Positions 63,808 to 64,000 of a DNA stretch of 64,000 nucleotides are shown here, piece after piece. The translations under genes were made by a program, and so were the position numbers. Origin of the DNA: Mycolicibacterium mucogenicum DSM 44124 (GTDB taxonomy: Bacteria; Actinomycetota; Actinomycetes; Mycobacteriales; Mycobacteriaceae); contig NZ_CP062008.1 in the NCBI RefSeq assembly GCF_005670685.2, positions 2,852,001-2,916,000 on the forward strand, in the 5' to 3' direction. The notes below the pieces were generated by a model, which saw only the letters and a list, made by a program, of their open reading frames with translations, was not told the origin of the DNA and ran no database searches. Positions within the stretch are counted from its first letter, which is position 1. Every line of letters begins with the position of its first letter.

Positions 63808-64000
63808 TCAGAGTTGCTCAGTGGACCGGATCCAGTCGATCTGTGATTGCAGGCCTTTCTCGAGCTCCCATGCCGGCTCGTAACCGAGGTCGCGGGTGGA
63901 GCGGGACAGATCGAACTGCACTTGACGGTCCCAGTCGGGCAGGTAGCCCGGGCCGATCTCGAAGCGGGCCTCCGGTAGGTATTTCTGGAGCAGCGCGGCG
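63808..64000 (-). CDS. NAD-dependent epimerase/dehydratase, C-terminal part
   Basis: Only the last 63 residues are inside the window; the gene continues past the right edge. The sequence FEIGPGYLPDWDRQVQFDLS followed by RDLGYEPAWELEKGL is the typical C-terminal end of extended SDRs such as nucleotide-sugar epimerases. It is the first visible gene of the minus-strand operon with the SDR and creatininase-fold genes. Confidence 0.75.
   Translation of the reverse strand, partial: AALLQKYLPEARFEIGPGYLPDWDRQVQFDLSRSTRDLGYEPAWELEKGLQSQIDWIRSTEQL

Overview
The window is high-GC actinobacterial DNA, and the gene families point to a rapid-growing environmental mycobacterium (Mycolicibacterium/Mycobacterium). 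It carries FadD and FadE enzymes, many flavin-dependent luciferase-like monooxygenases (LLM), an AtsA-like arylsulfatase, a 13E12-repeat DUF222/HNH protein with a mycobacterial-type LexA box, and frequent GTG starts with 4-bp start/stop overlaps. No tRNA, rRNA or CRISPR array was seen.

Layout. 1-10 kb: tail of an acyl-CoA ligase, a lipoprotein, a type-B carboxylesterase, an intact IS481-family element placed exactly at the esterase stop codon, an RDD protein, a beta-lactamase-fold hydrolase, a LysR regulator divergent from a thioesterase-like protein, an EamA exporter and an NCS1 nucleobase permease. 10-18.6 kb: a minus-strand run of mmsA, omega-aminotransferase, lutA, lutB, lutC and epoxide hydrolase, divergent from a PucR regulator. 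18.6-28.6 kb: three TetR modules for an LLM/alcohol dehydrogenase pair, an acyl-CoA dehydrogenase and an N-acyl-D-amino-acid deacylase-like amidohydrolase. Two convergent gene ends here carry the same palindrome. 29-42 kb: three LLM monooxygenases, a fatty acyl-AMP-ligase-like FadD, TetR/SRPBCC/LLM, then arylsulfatase, DUF protein and MDR reductase divergent from another TetR. 42-49.8 kb: an N-terminally extended GAPDH, an MFS transporter, and a second IS element inserted in the start of the LexA-boxed 13E12 gene, followed by two small secreted or membrane proteins. 49.9-62.1 kb: an APC permease, a ureohydrolase, then a tandem glycine riboswitch and a seven-gene operon gcvP-gcvT-gcvH-glyA-sdaA-lipA-lpd. 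62.1-64 kb: a minus-strand operon of sugar-nucleotide-type epimerase (cut by the window end), SDR and creatininase-fold amidohydrolase.

How it works together. The strongest functional unit is the riboswitch operon. It encodes a complete glycine cleavage system with its own lipoyl synthase and E3, plus GlyA and SdaA, so excess glycine can flow to serine and then pyruvate. Most other blocks are small catabolic modules with a dedicated regulator and, in several cases, a visible palindromic operator. The two IS insertions are very recent-looking: both have perfect target duplications. One used the host stop codon to end its transposase gene. The other split an SOS-controlled gene while leaving an in-frame substitute start and placing its transposase downstream of the LexA-controlled promoter.
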